Origin: Trebonia kvetii
Lineage (GTDB): Bacteria > Actinomycetota > Actinomycetes > Streptosporangiales > Streptosporangiaceae
Length of the DNA: 64,000 bases
Direction: 5' to 3'
Assembly (NCBI RefSeq): GCF_007827045.1
Contig: NZ_RPFW01000001.1
Span: 1,464,519-1,528,518 of the forward strand
A model generated the notes under the pieces. The model searched no databases. It saw only the letters and a list, made by a program, of their open reading frames with translations, and was not told the DNA's origin. This document shows, piece after piece, positions 42,672 to 51,092 of this stretch; positions within the stretch are counted from its first letter, which is position 1, and the number at the start of each line of letters is the position of its first letter. A program made the position numbers and the translations under genes.

Positions 42672-43615
42672 GCGGGAACACCGCCGGGCGGAGCGTGGGG
42701 TTTGTCGGGCTCGGCAACATGGGCGGCCGGATGACCCGGCGCCTCGTCGCCGCCGGGGTGAGCGTCACCGGGTATGACCTGCGTCCCGGGCAGGCGGAGT
42801 CGGTGGGCGCGGCGGCCGCCGCGGCGCTCGGCGAGGTATGCGACGGGACGTCGGCCGTGCTGCTTTCACTGCCGGACAGCAGAGCAGTCGAGGCGGTGGT
42901 GCTCGGCGACCGGCCGTCTTCCGACGGGCTGCTCGACTTCGCGCGGCCCGGCCAGGTGCTCATCGACCTGTCCACGTCCGCGCCGTCCTCCACCCGGCGA
43001 CTGCACGACCTAGCCGCCGAGCGCGGAGTCGGGTACCTGGACGCGGGAATCTCCGGCGGCGCGGCGGCGGCGGAGAAGGGCACGCTGACGATCATGGCCG
43101 GCGGCTCATCGGCCGTGCTCGACTCGGTGCGCTGGGTGTTCGAGCCGATCGCCGCGAAGCTCGTGTTCATGGGCGCGAGCGGTGCCGGGCACTCGGTGAA
43201 GCTGCTCAACAACTTCCTGAACGCGGTGACCCTCGCCGCGACCGCCGAGGTGATGGTCGCCGCGCGGGCCGCGGGCCTCGACCTGGCCGCGGTGCTCGAC
43301 GTGATCAACTCCTCCAGCGGCGTGAGCTTCGCGTCTCTGAACAGGTTCCCGCACATCATCAGGGGCGACTACCTGGAGGGTGGGCTCACGAGCAACCTGA
43401 TGACCAAAGACGTGGTCGCCTACGTCGACCATGTCAGGGAACTCGGTGTCCCCTGCCTGAACGCGGCGGGCCCCCTCGCCTCGTTCGGCGCGGCGGCCAA
43501 CCTAGGCTACGGGGAGCAGATAAGCAATCGCGTCGTCGACGCGATCGGCGACCTGGCCGGCGGCATCCGGCTCTCTGACGCCACTGGATCATCGGAAAGG
43601 GCGGACGCCTCATGA
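42668..43615 (+). CDS. Beta-hydroxyacid dehydrogenase (3-hydroxyisobutyrate dehydrogenase family), first copy
   Basis: A 315-residue NAD(P)-dependent enzyme: GFVGLGNMGGRMTRRLVAAG (nucleotide binding), IDLSTSAPSSTRRL, DAGISGGAAAAEKGTLTIMAGG (substrate site), GHSVKLLNNFLNAVTLAATAE with the catalytic Lys. Family members oxidise 3-hydroxyisobutyrate, tartronate semialdehyde or similar acids. It overlaps the SDR gene upstream (GTGA) and the next paralogue downstream (ATGA, 43612-43615). The two paralogues may act on different intermediates or form a mixed oligomer. Confidence 0.9.
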   Translation: MSGNTAGRSVGFVGLGNMGGRMTRRLVAAGVSVTGYDLRPGQAESVGAAAAAALGEVCDGTSAVLLSLPDSRAVEAVVLGDRPSSDGLLDFARPGQVLIDLSTSAPSSTRRLHDLAAERGVGYLDAGISGGAAAAEKGTLTIMAGGSSAVLDSVRWVFEPIAAKLVFMGASGAGHSVKLLNNFLNAVTLAATAEVMVAARAAGLDLAAVLDVINSSSGVSFASLNRFPHIIRGDYLEGGLTSNLMTKDVVAYVDHVRELGVPCLNAAGPLASFGAAANLGYGEQISNRVVDAIGDLAGGIRLSDATGSSERADAS

Positions 43616-44553
43616 CGACGGCAACCGGGAAGGTCGTGGGGTTCATCGGCCTAGGCAACATGGGCATCCCGATGACCACGCGCCTAGTCGCCGCGGGCTA
43701 CCAGGTACGGGGGTTCGACTCATCGCCCGCCGCCATGGCCAACTTCACCGCGATCGCCCCCACCGAATCCGGTGGCGCGGCGGTCCCTGTCGACTCGCTC
43801 GGCTCGGCCGGCGAAGGCGCGGACGCGGTCATCGTGATGCTGCCCGACTCCGACATAGTCGAACGCGTCATCCTCGGCCGCCTAGCCAGCGAGCCCCCGT
43901 CCGCTCCCGGCGGCCTGCTAGCCACCCTGCCCCCAGGCACCACCCTCATCGACATGTCATCCTCCGACCCGGCCCGCACCAAGATCCTCGCGCGACTGAC
44001 CGCCCAGACCGGCGTCACCCTGATCGACGCGCCGGTCTCCGGCGGCGTCGCCGGCGCCAAGGCCGGAACCCTCGCCGTCATGGTCGGCGGCTCCGCCGAG
44101 TCATTCGAGCGTTTCAAGCCCATGCTCTCCGCCATCGGCAAGCGCGTCGTGCACGCCGGCGATGTCGGCGCCGGCCACGCCGTCAAGGCCCTGAACAACC
44201 TGATGTCCGCCGCCAACCTGCTCATCTCCTGCGAGGCCCTGACAGCCGGCCAGCGCTTCGGCCTGGACCCCGCCGTCATGCTGGAAATCATCAACGGCTC
44301 AAGCGGCCGCTCCGCCAACACAGAAAACAAGTGGCCCAACTACATCCTCACCGGCACGTACGACGACGGCTTCGCCCTGCGCCTCATGGTCAAGGACATC
44401 AAGCTGGCCCTGGCCATAGAACACGCCACCGGAGTCCCCGCGACCGCCAGCGAGGCAGTAGCAACCGCCTGGGAGTCCGCCCTAGCCGACCTCCCCCCCG
44501 GCGCCGACCACACAGCCATAGCCCGCTGGCTCTCCACCCGCCCTGAGCAGTAA
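43612..44553 (+). CDS. Beta-hydroxyacid dehydrogenase (3-hydroxyisobutyrate dehydrogenase family), second copy
   Basis: A 313-residue paralogue of the preceding gene: GFIGLGNMGIPMTTRLVAAG, LIDMSSSDPARTKI, DAPVSGGVAGAKAGTLAVMVGG, GHAVKALNNLMSAANLL with the catalytic Lys, and DDGFALRLMVKDIKLAL. The motifs are closer to classical 3-hydroxyisobutyrate/tartronate-semialdehyde dehydrogenases than those of the first copy. It is the last gene of the SDR operon and is followed by a long hairpin. Confidence 0.9.
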   Translation: MTTATGKVVGFIGLGNMGIPMTTRLVAAGYQVRGFDSSPAAMANFTAIAPTESGGAAVPVDSLGSAGEGADAVIVMLPDSDIVERVILGRLASEPPSAPGGLLATLPPGTTLIDMSSSDPARTKILARLTAQTGVTLIDAPVSGGVAGAKAGTLAVMVGGSAESFERFKPMLSAIGKRVVHAGDVGAGHAVKALNNLMSAANLLISCEALTAGQRFGLDPAVMLEIINGSSGRSANTENKWPNYILTGTYDDGFALRLMVKDIKLALAIEHATGVPATASEAVATAWESALADLPPGADHTAIARWLSTRPEQ

Positions 44554-44614
44554 GAAGCCAGCCAGCCAGGCAGCCTGGTTTTGACTTTTGGTTTACCGGC
44601 CATCGAAGAGGCGC

Positions 44615-44676
44615 GGGACGCCGGGGATTAGCCGCCGGCCTTCCGAAGGAGCGCCGGCGGTAATCCCCGGTGTCCC
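44615..44676 (+). terminator. Long hairpin after the dehydrogenase operon
   Basis: GGGAC, CCGGGGATTA and CCGCCGG on the left pair with CCGGCGG, TAATCCCCGG and GTCCC on the right, with single-base bulges, around a loop containing CTTCCGAAGG. The stem is over 20 bp. Confidence 0.7.
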
Positions 44677-44707
44677 AAGCCTGTCCCCCAGCTCTTGACC
44701 TGAGGCC

Positions 44708-44742
44708 TTTGACTTGAAGCTTTTGACTTGAGTCTTTGACTT
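44708..44742 (+). promoter_or_regulatory. Three direct repeats of TTTGACTT
   Basis: TTTGACTT occurs at 44708-44715, 44722-44729 and 44735-44742, each followed by GA or AC; a fourth lies at 44580-44587. Spacing is 14 and 13 bp. TTGACT resembles a -35 hexamer, so the array may hold overlapping promoters or be a multi-site operator for the hydrolase operon starting at 44860. Confidence 0.45.
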
Positions 44743-44859
44743 ACCGGAACCAACCCCCAAGTCGAAGATCGTTGCCGTCCACAGACAGCCGCCGGACGCC
44801 TTGACGCGGCACACGCCGGGAAACGATTCTGGCCTCACGCGTGCAACGGAGGAGGCAGC

Positions 44860-45702
44860 GTGGCAGACGCCGCACCGACCGAGGAGTTCGTCGAGCTAAC
44901 CGGAGGGAGGGTGCACCTGCTGCGCGCCGGCACGGGAGAACCGGTGCTGTTCTTGCACGCGGCAGGCGGAGCCGGAGTCTGGCATCCATTTCATCAAGGC
45001 ATAGCGGACGCCGGGTTCGAGGTGCTAGCCCCCGACCATCCCGGCTTCGGCAAGTCCGATGAGTTCCCCGAGACCGAGGCGATCGACGATCTTGTCTACC
45101 ACTACCTCGACGTCATGGACGCGCTAGGCCTGGCACGCCCGCACGTCGTCGGCGCGTCGTTCGGCGGGTGGATCGCGGCGGAGCTCGCCGTGCACTCGCC
45201 GCACCGGATCGGGTCGCTGACCCTGCTGTCCGCGGCGGGGCTGCGGATACCGGAGCACCCGGTGACCGACATTTTCCTGCTGCCGCCCGCCAAGCTGATT
45301 GCGACGCTCTATCACGATCCGCCGGTCGCGCCGCTCACCGCGTCGCCCGACGCACCGCCCGACCTGGACGCGGTGATCGCGGCCTACCGCGAGGCGACCT
45401 CGCTTGCCCGGTTCTCCTGGGTGCCGTACCTATCCAACCCGAAGCTGGAACGCCGGCTTGGCAGGATCACCGCGCCCACTTTGGTCGTGGCGCCGTCGGA
45501 CGACCGGCTGATCCCCGTCGAGCACGCCAGGCGGTACGTGGCGCGAATCCCCGGCGCAGCGTACGCCGAGGTACCCGACTGCGGCCACGCGATGTACTTC
45601 GAGCGGCCGGCCGAGTTCGCGGCCGAGGTCACTCGCCATCTCAGCGAGCACAGCCTGAGCGCCCATCCCCTTGCCGCGGCCGAGAGCGGAGCGAGCCGGT
45701 GA
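44860..45702 (+). CDS. Alpha/beta hydrolase
   Basis: A 280-residue hydrolase: LRAGTGEPVLFLHAAGG (oxyanion region), VLAPDHPGFGKSD, VVGASFGGWIAAELA with the Ser nucleophile, VAPSDDRLIPVEHA with the Asp, and CGHAMYFERPAEF with the His. The pattern fits meta-cleavage-product hydrolases, esterases or haloperoxidase-like enzymes. GTG 44860 follows GGAGGAGG. Its stop overlaps the next start (GTGA, 45699-45702). Together with the luciferase-like and acyl-CoA-dehydrogenase-like oxygenases it suggests breakdown of an aromatic or terpenoid compound. Confidence 0.9.
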   Translation: MADAAPTEEFVELTGGRVHLLRAGTGEPVLFLHAAGGAGVWHPFHQGIADAGFEVLAPDHPGFGKSDEFPETEAIDDLVYHYLDVMDALGLARPHVVGASFGGWIAAELAVHSPHRIGSLTLLSAAGLRIPEHPVTDIFLLPPAKLIATLYHDPPVAPLTASPDAPPDLDAVIAAYREATSLARFSWVPYLSNPKLERRLGRITAPTLVVAPSDDRLIPVEHARRYVARIPGAAYAEVPDCGHAMYFERPAEFAAEVTRHLSEHSLSAHPLAAAESGASR

Positions 45703-46871
45703 AGTTCAGCTTCTTCCACCTCATGCCCTACCCCTACCTGCCGGACGACTTCGACACCGCCTATGACTCGACGGCGCTGACGTACCCGAACGCGAACTTC
45801 GATCCCGCGCTCGGGTCCGCGCTGTACGCGCGGTACCTGGACGAGCTCGAGTACGCGGACCAGCTCGGCTTCGACGGGATCGCGGTCAACGAGCATCACC
45901 AGTCGGCCTACGGGCTGATGCCGTCGCCCAACCTGATGGCCGCCGCGCTCACCAGGCGCACCTCGCGGGCGCGGATCATGGTGCTCGGCAACGCGATCGG
46001 CATCCGCGGCAATCCGCTGCGGGTCGCCGAGGAGATCGCGATGCTCGACCTGATGTCCGGCGGGCGGGTCGATTCCGGCTTCGTCCGCGGCATCGGCTGG
46101 GAGTACTTCGGGCACTCGATCAACCCCACCAAGTCACGGTCGCGGTTCAACGAGGCGCACGACCTGATCATCAAGGCGTGGACGTCGCCCGAGCTGTTCT
46201 CCTGGTACGGGGAGAACTACGAGTACCGGTACGTGAACCTCTGGCCGCGGCCGCTGCAGCAGCCGCACCCGGCCATCTACATCCCTGGCGCCGGGTCGAC
46301 GGAGACGATGAAGTTCTGCGCCGAGCGCAAGTACACCTACATGTCGGTGTACGCGCCGACCCGGATCGTGCGGCGCTGGTTCGACGGGTACCGGCAGGCG
46401 GCGGCCGATCTCGGCTACGTGCCAGACCCGGAACGGATCGCGTTCTCCGTGCCCATCTACGTCGCCGACACCGACGAGAAGGCGCATGCGGAAGCGCGGC
46501 CGGTCGTCGAGTGGCTTTACCACAAGGGGCTGAAGCAGACTCCCGAGATGGTGACACCGCCCGGCTACATGTCACCGGGATCGCTGCGCGGCGTGCTCGC
46601 CTCCGGCCTGCGCGGATTCGGCGTGTCAACGTACGAGGACCTGCTCGCCTCGGGACAGGCGGTCGTGGGCTCGCCCGCCTCGGTCGCCGAGCGGCTCGGC
46701 GATCTCTACGCGGAACTTGGCGGTTTCGGTCAGCTTATCGGGCTGTTCGCGATCGGCCCGAGCACGCATGAACAGGTCAGGCGGAGCGCCGAACTGTTCG
46801 CAACCGAGGTGATGCCAGTGCTCCGTCCTCTTGGTGTTAGGGCGGATGTCCCGCAGGAGGCCGGTGCATGA
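45699..46871 (+). CDS. Luciferase-like (LLM class) flavin-dependent monooxygenase
   Basis: A 390-residue TIM-barrel enzyme of the bacterial-luciferase superfamily: FFHLMPYPYLPDDF, GFDGIAVNEHHQSAYGLMPSPNLMAAALTRRT, NAIGIRGNPLRVAEEIAMLDLMSGGRVDSGFVRG, and AIYIPGAGSTETMKF. It probably uses FMNH2 or F420H2 on a ketone, aldehyde or thioether-type substrate; which one is unknown. The GTG start overlaps the hydrolase stop and its own stop overlaps the oxygenase start (ATGA, 46868-46871). It is the middle gene of a tightly coupled three-gene operon. Confidence 0.9.
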   Translation: MKFSFFHLMPYPYLPDDFDTAYDSTALTYPNANFDPALGSALYARYLDELEYADQLGFDGIAVNEHHQSAYGLMPSPNLMAAALTRRTSRARIMVLGNAIGIRGNPLRVAEEIAMLDLMSGGRVDSGFVRGIGWEYFGHSINPTKSRSRFNEAHDLIIKAWTSPELFSWYGENYEYRYVNLWPRPLQQPHPAIYIPGAGSTETMKFCAERKYTYMSVYAPTRIVRRWFDGYRQAAADLGYVPDPERIAFSVPIYVADTDEKAHAEARPVVEWLYHKGLKQTPEMVTPPGYMSPGSLRGVLASGLRGFGVSTYEDLLASGQAVVGSPASVAERLGDLYAELGGFGQLIGLFAIGPSTHEQVRRSAELFATEVMPVLRPLGVRADVPQEAGA

Positions 46872-48082
46872 GCGCGCTGCGCGATGAGCTGATCGCCGGG
46901 ATCCGGGCGAGCAGGGAGCGGTTCGAGTCCGCGGGCGACCGTGCCGAGGAGCTTCGCACGCTGCCGCATGACGCGGTCGGGACCCTGCGGTCGCTCGGGC
47001 TGTTCTGGCTGAAGACCCCGGCGGAGCTGGGCGGGACGCCCCTGCCGCCCGTCGAGTTCTGCGACGTGATCGAGGAACTCGCCTACGTCGACACCTCGAC
47101 GGCGTGGGCGGCGATGATCGGGGCTGGCTGCAACGGGCTCACCGGCGGCTGGCTGCCCGAGGCGGGCGCGCGGCGGATCTTCGGCGGCGCCGACGGCGAC
47201 AGCGCGCCTGGCGTCGCTGGCGCGGCGCGGCCGGTGGTCGCAGGCCAGCTGGCACCGCGCGGCGTCGGGCATCCGGTAGCCGGCGGCTACCTGGTTACCG
47301 GACGGTGGGGCTTCTCCAGCGGGATCGTGCACGCCGACTGGCTGATCGGTGCGTTTCGGCCAGGCAGCTCAGCGGCGGGTGACGGTGACGGCGAGGATGG
47401 CGCCGCGGGCACCGGGTTCGGGCGGATGGTCGTCTTCCTCGTCCCCAAGGCTCAGGCGGAGGTCATCGACAACTGGCATGTGGCGGGGCTGCAGGGGACG
47501 GGGAGCCTCGACTTCTCGGTGGACGGGATCTTCGTGCCAGCAGAGTTCACTTACGACCTCGGCAGTCCGGCGGTACGCGGCGGTGACCTGTTCCGCCTTG
47601 GCATGCCGGCCTTCGTCTCCAACGAGGTGCCGCCGCTGGCGATCGGCCTCGCGCGCCGCGCGCTTGACGACATGACCGACCTCGCTACCCACACGGCCCG
47701 CTTCCCCGGAGGCCCCACCGTCAGCGAGCGAGCCGTCTTCCACAAGGAGCTCGGCCGCGCGGAGACCAGGATCCGGGCGGCAAAGGCGGTCCACCGCGAG
47801 GCGATGGCCGCGGCTTGGGATGCCGCCGTCGCCGGCGCGGTTCCCGGTGAGGAGCTGCAGCTCGCGGTCACGACCGCCTCGGTCTACGCGGTCGAGACCT
47901 GCGCCGAGGTGGTTACGGACCTATTCAGGTACGGGGGCGGACGCGTGCTTGCGCTCGCCAACCCGATGCAGCGCCACCTGCGCAACGTGCTCGCCGCGCG
48001 CCAGCACCTAGCGCTGTCCGAGGAGAACTACGAGATCGCGGGCCGCTACCTGCTGCAGTCCGCCAAGGCTCGCCGCGGCTGA
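46868..48082 (+). CDS. Acyl-CoA-dehydrogenase-fold flavin-dependent oxygenase
   Basis: A 404-residue protein of the class D flavin monooxygenase/acyl-CoA dehydrogenase type (as in HsaA or DszC-like enzymes): GLFWLKTPAELGGTPLPPVEFCDVIEELA, TSTAWAAMIGAG, YLVTGRWGFSSG, HVAGLQGTGSLDFSVDGIFVP, and C-terminal YAVETCAEVVTDLFRYGGGR...HLRNVLAARQHLALSEE. It lacks an obvious catalytic Glu of true dehydrogenases, as these oxygenases do. They need a separate flavin reductase; the only HpaC-like one in the window is at 41129-41671 beside a broken paralogue. It is the last gene of the hydrolase operon. Confidence 0.88.
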   Translation: MSALRDELIAGIRASRERFESAGDRAEELRTLPHDAVGTLRSLGLFWLKTPAELGGTPLPPVEFCDVIEELAYVDTSTAWAAMIGAGCNGLTGGWLPEAGARRIFGGADGDSAPGVAGAARPVVAGQLAPRGVGHPVAGGYLVTGRWGFSSGIVHADWLIGAFRPGSSAAGDGDGEDGAAGTGFGRMVVFLVPKAQAEVIDNWHVAGLQGTGSLDFSVDGIFVPAEFTYDLGSPAVRGGDLFRLGMPAFVSNEVPPLAIGLARRALDDMTDLATHTARFPGGPTVSERAVFHKELGRAETRIRAAKAVHREAMAAAWDAAVAGAVPGEELQLAVTTASVYAVETCAEVVTDLFRYGGGRVLALANPMQRHLRNVLAARQHLALSEENYEIAGRYLLQSAKARRG

Positions 48083-48106
48083 GCGGCGAGCCCTGGCGAT
48101 GACGAG

Positions 48107-48763
48107 TCACTTGACGATGGTGAGGGTCTTCTTCGCGGCTGCCGAGCCGGCGTAGTCCGTGCTGCCTGGGTACGCCGCGGTCAGGGTGTAGGTGCCTGCT
48201 GGGAGTTTCCTGGCGGTGAGGGTGCAGGTGCCCTTGCCTGACTTGAGGGTGATGACGCAGACGGCGGTCCTGCCCGCCTTGACGGTGACCTTGCCTGCCG
48301 GGGTTGCCCGCGTACTTCGGTGTGACGGTGACCGAGAGCCTCTCCGACTGCTCGTGCCCGTAGGTGAAATGGGTCTCGTCCACGACGAGCGCCTTTTCCT
48401 GGCCATGGAGAATGTTGCCGCCATCACCGCCCGCGACGCAGTCGCCGGGCGAGGCGCACGACACGGAAAGGACCTGGGCATTGTCACCGGCATTCAGGGT
48501 GGCGGTACCTGGCACTTCCCGCGCGTCCTTCCAGGTGCCGCCGGTCTCGTCCGCGACGAACGCCTGCCGGTCAACGGTGTAGCGGCCCCCGACGCTCGCT
48601 GCGTAATACCCGCCGACGGTGCAATCGCCCACCGCGGTGCACGACATGGAGTTGACCGTCGCATCGCCGCCCACGTTGAGCGCGGCTGAGCCGGGCACCT
48701 CAGTGGCATTACCCAAGTTCCGTTGGTCTCAGCCGGAACCGTTGGGGATAACTCCTTCGCGGT
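48107..48763 (-). pseudogene. Cell-surface repeat protein fragment with two frameshifts
   Basis: The minus strand encodes repeats of the type AETNGTWGNATEVPGSAALN and DETGGTWKDAREVPGTATLN, each followed by SMSC/SVSC and GDC motifs, then a C-terminal Ig-like domain (AGKVTVKAGRTAVCVITLKS, TARKLPAGTYTLTAAYPGST, ending TLTIVK). The frame shifts near 48712 (one G apparently lost) and near 48305 (one A apparently gained). The 5' part with signal peptide is missing: the fragment is joined directly to the 3' end of the DAHP synthase gene. It is therefore a truncated, broken secreted or wall-attached protein gene. Confidence 0.75.
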
Positions 48764-49810
48764 GCGACGGACCTGCACCGACGCGGCGAGCGTGTCCAGC
48801 GCATCGGACGTCATCTGGATGTCCATGCAGGCGTCGGTGACCGACTGGCCGTAGGTCAGCGTCGCCGGGTCGCCGGGCTTCTGGTTGCCCGCCACCAGGA
48901 AGGACTCGAGCATTACGCCGGCGATGCCGTGCTGGCCGCCGGCCAGCTGCCCCGCGAGCGACTCGGCGACGCCAAGCTGCTTCGTGTGGTCCTTGCCGCT
49001 GTTGCCGTGGCTGGCGTCGATCATGATGCGCCGGGGCAGCCCGGCCGCCGAGATCAGGTCGAGCGCCTTGGTCACGTGCGAGGAGGAGTAGTTGGGGCCG
49101 GTGCGGCCGCCCCGCAGGATCACGTGCGTGTCGGCGTTGCCCGTCGTCGTCACCACGGCGGCCGCGCCGGCGCGGGTGACACCGAAGAACGTGTGGCTGG
49201 CCGCCGAGGCGCGGCACGCGTCAACCGCAACCTGCACGTCGCCATCGGTACCGTTCTTGAAGCCCACCGGCATCGACAGGCCGGAGGCGAGCTGGCGGTG
49301 CACCTGGCTCTCGGTGGTGCGGGCGCCGATCGCGCCCCAGGTCACGGTGTCGGCGATGTACTGCGGCGTGATCGGGTCAAGCCATTCGCACCCGACTGGC
49401 ATCCCGGAGCCGACGATATCGAGGAGCAGGTGGCGCGCGGTCCGCAGGCCGCGGTGCACGTCGAAGGAGCCGTCCATGGCCGGGTCGTTAATGAGGCCCT
49501 TCCAGCCAGTCACGGTGCGCGGCTTCTCGAAGTAGACCCGCATCACGATCAGTAGGTCGTCGGAGTGCCGTTCGCGCAGCTCCGCAAGGCGCCCGGCGTA
49601 ATCGAGCGCGGCCTTCGGATCATGGACCGAGCACGGTCCGGTGACAACGAGCAACCGGTCGTCGGTGCCGTCAAGCACTGCACGAACCTCGGTTCTCGTT
49701 CGTTCAACCGTCTCCTGCTCCGCATCGGTGAGCGGCAGCTCATCATGCAGGGCAGCAGGGGACAACAACGGCTCGTAGCCGGCAATCCTGGTATCGCTGA
49801 CGCGTGGCAT
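48494..49810 (-). CDS. DAHP synthase, class I, with replaced C-terminus
   Basis: 3-deoxy-7-phosphoheptulonate synthase, the first step of the shikimate pathway: VVTGPCSVHDPKAALDYAGRL, VMRVYFEKPRTVTGWKGLIND, GCEWLDPITPQYIADTVTWG, ARTTESQVHRQLASGLSMPVGFKNGTDG, HVILRGGRTGPNYS, MIDASHGNSGKDH, GVMLESFLVAGNQ. The AroG/F/H-type fold ends near LAASVQVRR (48764), but the stop is missing and the frame runs 90 codons further into the degraded surface-protein gene, giving a Pro/Arg-rich tail. ATG 49810 is preferred (GGAGGAG upstream). Most actinomycetes rely on a class II enzyme, so this may be a second copy; activity with the foreign tail is uncertain. Confidence 0.87.
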   Translation of the reverse strand: MPRVSDTRIAGYEPLLSPAALHDELPLTDAEQETVERTRTEVRAVLDGTDDRLLVVTGPCSVHDPKAALDYAGRLAELRERHSDDLLIVMRVYFEKPRTVTGWKGLINDPAMDGSFDVHRGLRTARHLLLDIVGSGMPVGCEWLDPITPQYIADTVTWGAIGARTTESQVHRQLASGLSMPVGFKNGTDGDVQVAVDACRASAASHTFFGVTRAGAAAVVTTTGNADTHVILRGGRTGPNYSSSHVTKALDLISAAGLPRRIMIDASHGNSGKDHTKQLGVAESLAGQLAGGQHGIAGVMLESFLVAGNQKPGDPATLTYGQSVTDACMDIQMTSDALDTLAASVQVRRTAKELSPTVPAETNGTWVMPLRCPAQPRSTWAAMRRSTPCRAPRWAIAPSAGITQRASGAATPLTGRRSSRTRPAAPGRTRGKCQVPPP

Positions 49811-50092
49811 CGGGGCTTTTTCTCCTCCCGGGCGCGCCGTGCCCGGGGCCTTCCGCGAGCCAGCTACGCCCATTGATTGGGACGAGGCAAGCGGCCCCGC
49901 CCTCGGCTGGCTCCGGGTGTCTATTAGCGCGCGTGACTACGCACGGCTCCACCCGGAGCCGTCGTAAAGCGCCAATACCACCGTGACACGCTGTCGATCA
50001 TACACGCCCCTTGATGCCTGGCACACCTCCGGACACGCATCACCAGATACGCATCAGCGATTGCTTCGCGACGCTCTGTCATGATCGTGGGC

Positions 50093-50764
50093 ATGAGCAG
50101 CCTCAACTTCGCGGACATGGTGGTCACCTTCCTGGCGCTGCTCGGGCCGCAGAAGGTGCTGCTCGCGTTCGGGCGGATCGCCAGGACGCTCGACCGCCAT
50201 TCGCTGCACGTGGTCATCGTGACCACCGCGGCAGCGGCCATCTGCATCGGCGTCGTCTGCGACCTGACCGCCCCCTGGCTGGCGACGTTCTTCCACATCA
50301 GCAACGCAGGCGTGCAACTAGCGGGCGGTCTCATCTTCTTCGTGTACGCCCTGTGCATGGTGCTCGGCATCCACTTCGACGTCACCGAGCCAGGCGCCGG
50401 CGCCGGTACTGGCGGTACCGGCGCCGGCGGCACGGAGGCCGACCCGACGCACCCGGTCACCAGCGGGTTCCGCGCCATGCTGCTGCCCTTCGTGGTGAGC
50501 CCGCTCGCGGTCGCCGCCGCGCTCGAGATCTCACTGTCCTCCGCCGACTGGACCGGCCGCTGGCTGGTCGCCGGCGCGTTCACCCTGGTGGCGATCATCG
50601 ACGCGGGCTGCGCGCTGCTGTTCGCCCCGCTGCTTGGCCGCGCGCACGAGGTTGTGCTCGATGCCCTCTCCCGGCTGCTCAGCGTCCTGCTCGCCGCCGT
50701 CGGGGTGGAACTCTTCCTCGGCGGCCTGACCACGCTGGGCGTACTCCACGCCAGCAACCACTAA
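50093..50764 (+). CDS. MarC-family integral membrane protein
   Basis: A 223-residue protein with six hydrophobic segments: FADMVVTFLALLGPQKVLLAFG, VVIVTTAAAAICIGVVCDL, GVQLAGGLIFFVYALCMVLG, MLLPFVVSPLAVAAALEI, WLVAGAFTLVAIIDAGCALLF and LLSVLLAAVGVELFLGGL. The loop between segments 3 and 4 is a Gly/Thr-rich stretch. MarC/YchE-family proteins are widespread and of unknown transport role. ATG 50093 fits the family's usual start; ATG 50081 is in frame. Single gene, followed by tandem repeats. Confidence 0.82.
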   Translation: MSSLNFADMVVTFLALLGPQKVLLAFGRIARTLDRHSLHVVIVTTAAAAICIGVVCDLTAPWLATFFHISNAGVQLAGGLIFFVYALCMVLGIHFDVTEPGAGAGTGGTGAGGTEADPTHPVTSGFRAMLLPFVVSPLAVAAALEISLSSADWTGRWLVAGAFTLVAIIDAGCALLFAPLLGRAHEVVLDALSRLLSVLLAAVGVELFLGGLTTLGVLHASNH

Positions 50765-50826
50765 GCCAGAGCTGGCAGGGCGATGAGAGGGGCGGCCCAA
50801 GAGCCTGGGGAGCGTCCCCGGCGCCA

Positions 50827-50936
50827 ATACGCGTAACACCACCCCTTCGTGGGGCGAAGCCCGCCCTCAAAGGATCCCGGTGGCGTTCCCGGGGCGATAC
50901 GCGTAACACCGCCCCTTCGCGGGGCGTAGCCCCGCA
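50827..50936. repeat. Two direct repeats of about 40 bp, period 70
   Basis: Copies begin at 50827 and 50897. Both read ATACGCGTAACACC, then R-CCCCTTCG-Y-GGGGCG, then AGCCC and GC. Each contains the mini-hairpin CCCC-TTCG-GGGG. The 30 bp between copies also share GGTGGCG/GGGGCG words. Such TTCG-loop repeats are often scattered in actinomycete genomes. Confidence 0.6.
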
Positions 50937-50972
50937 CTCGGGGGTCCGGGGGTCGTCCCCCGGTGTAAATGC

Positions 50973-51015
50973 TACGAGGCCGCTGCACGCGCTTTCTGCG
51001 TGCAGCGGCCTCGTA
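50973..51015 (-). terminator. Terminator of the tRNA-Glu gene
   Basis: An 18-bp perfect stem: the arm 50973-50990 (TACGAGGCCG...) pairs with 50998-51015 around the loop GCTTTCT. It begins 6 bp after the 3' end of the tRNA on the minus strand. Confidence 0.75.
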
Positions 51016-51020
51016 CCGAG

Positions 51021-51092
51021 TAGCCCCGACCGGATTCGAACCGGCGTTACCGCCTTGAGAGGGCGACGTCCTAGGCCTCTAGACGACGGGGC
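51021..51092 (-). tRNA. tRNA-Glu (anticodon CTC)
   Basis: Read on the minus strand it starts GCCCCGTCGTCTAGAGG and has the D-arm AGGCCTAGGAC, anticodon loop CTCTCAA between CGCC and GGCG, and T-arm CCGGTTCGAATCCGG, then CGGGGC closing the acceptor stem. Position 7 forms a T-T mismatch with position 66. The CCA end is not encoded. Anticodon CTC reads GAG. Confidence 0.92.

Larger units (their letters stand above)
44554..44859. other. Intergenic region with terminator and TTTGACTT array
   Basis: These 306 bp hold a large hairpin (44615-44676) and four copies of TTTGACTT, three of them in a row at 44708-44742. TTTACCGG (44592-44599) and TTACCGG (44741-44747) flank the region. It is probably terminator plus promoter of the next operon. 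No gene seen. Confidence 0.5.
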
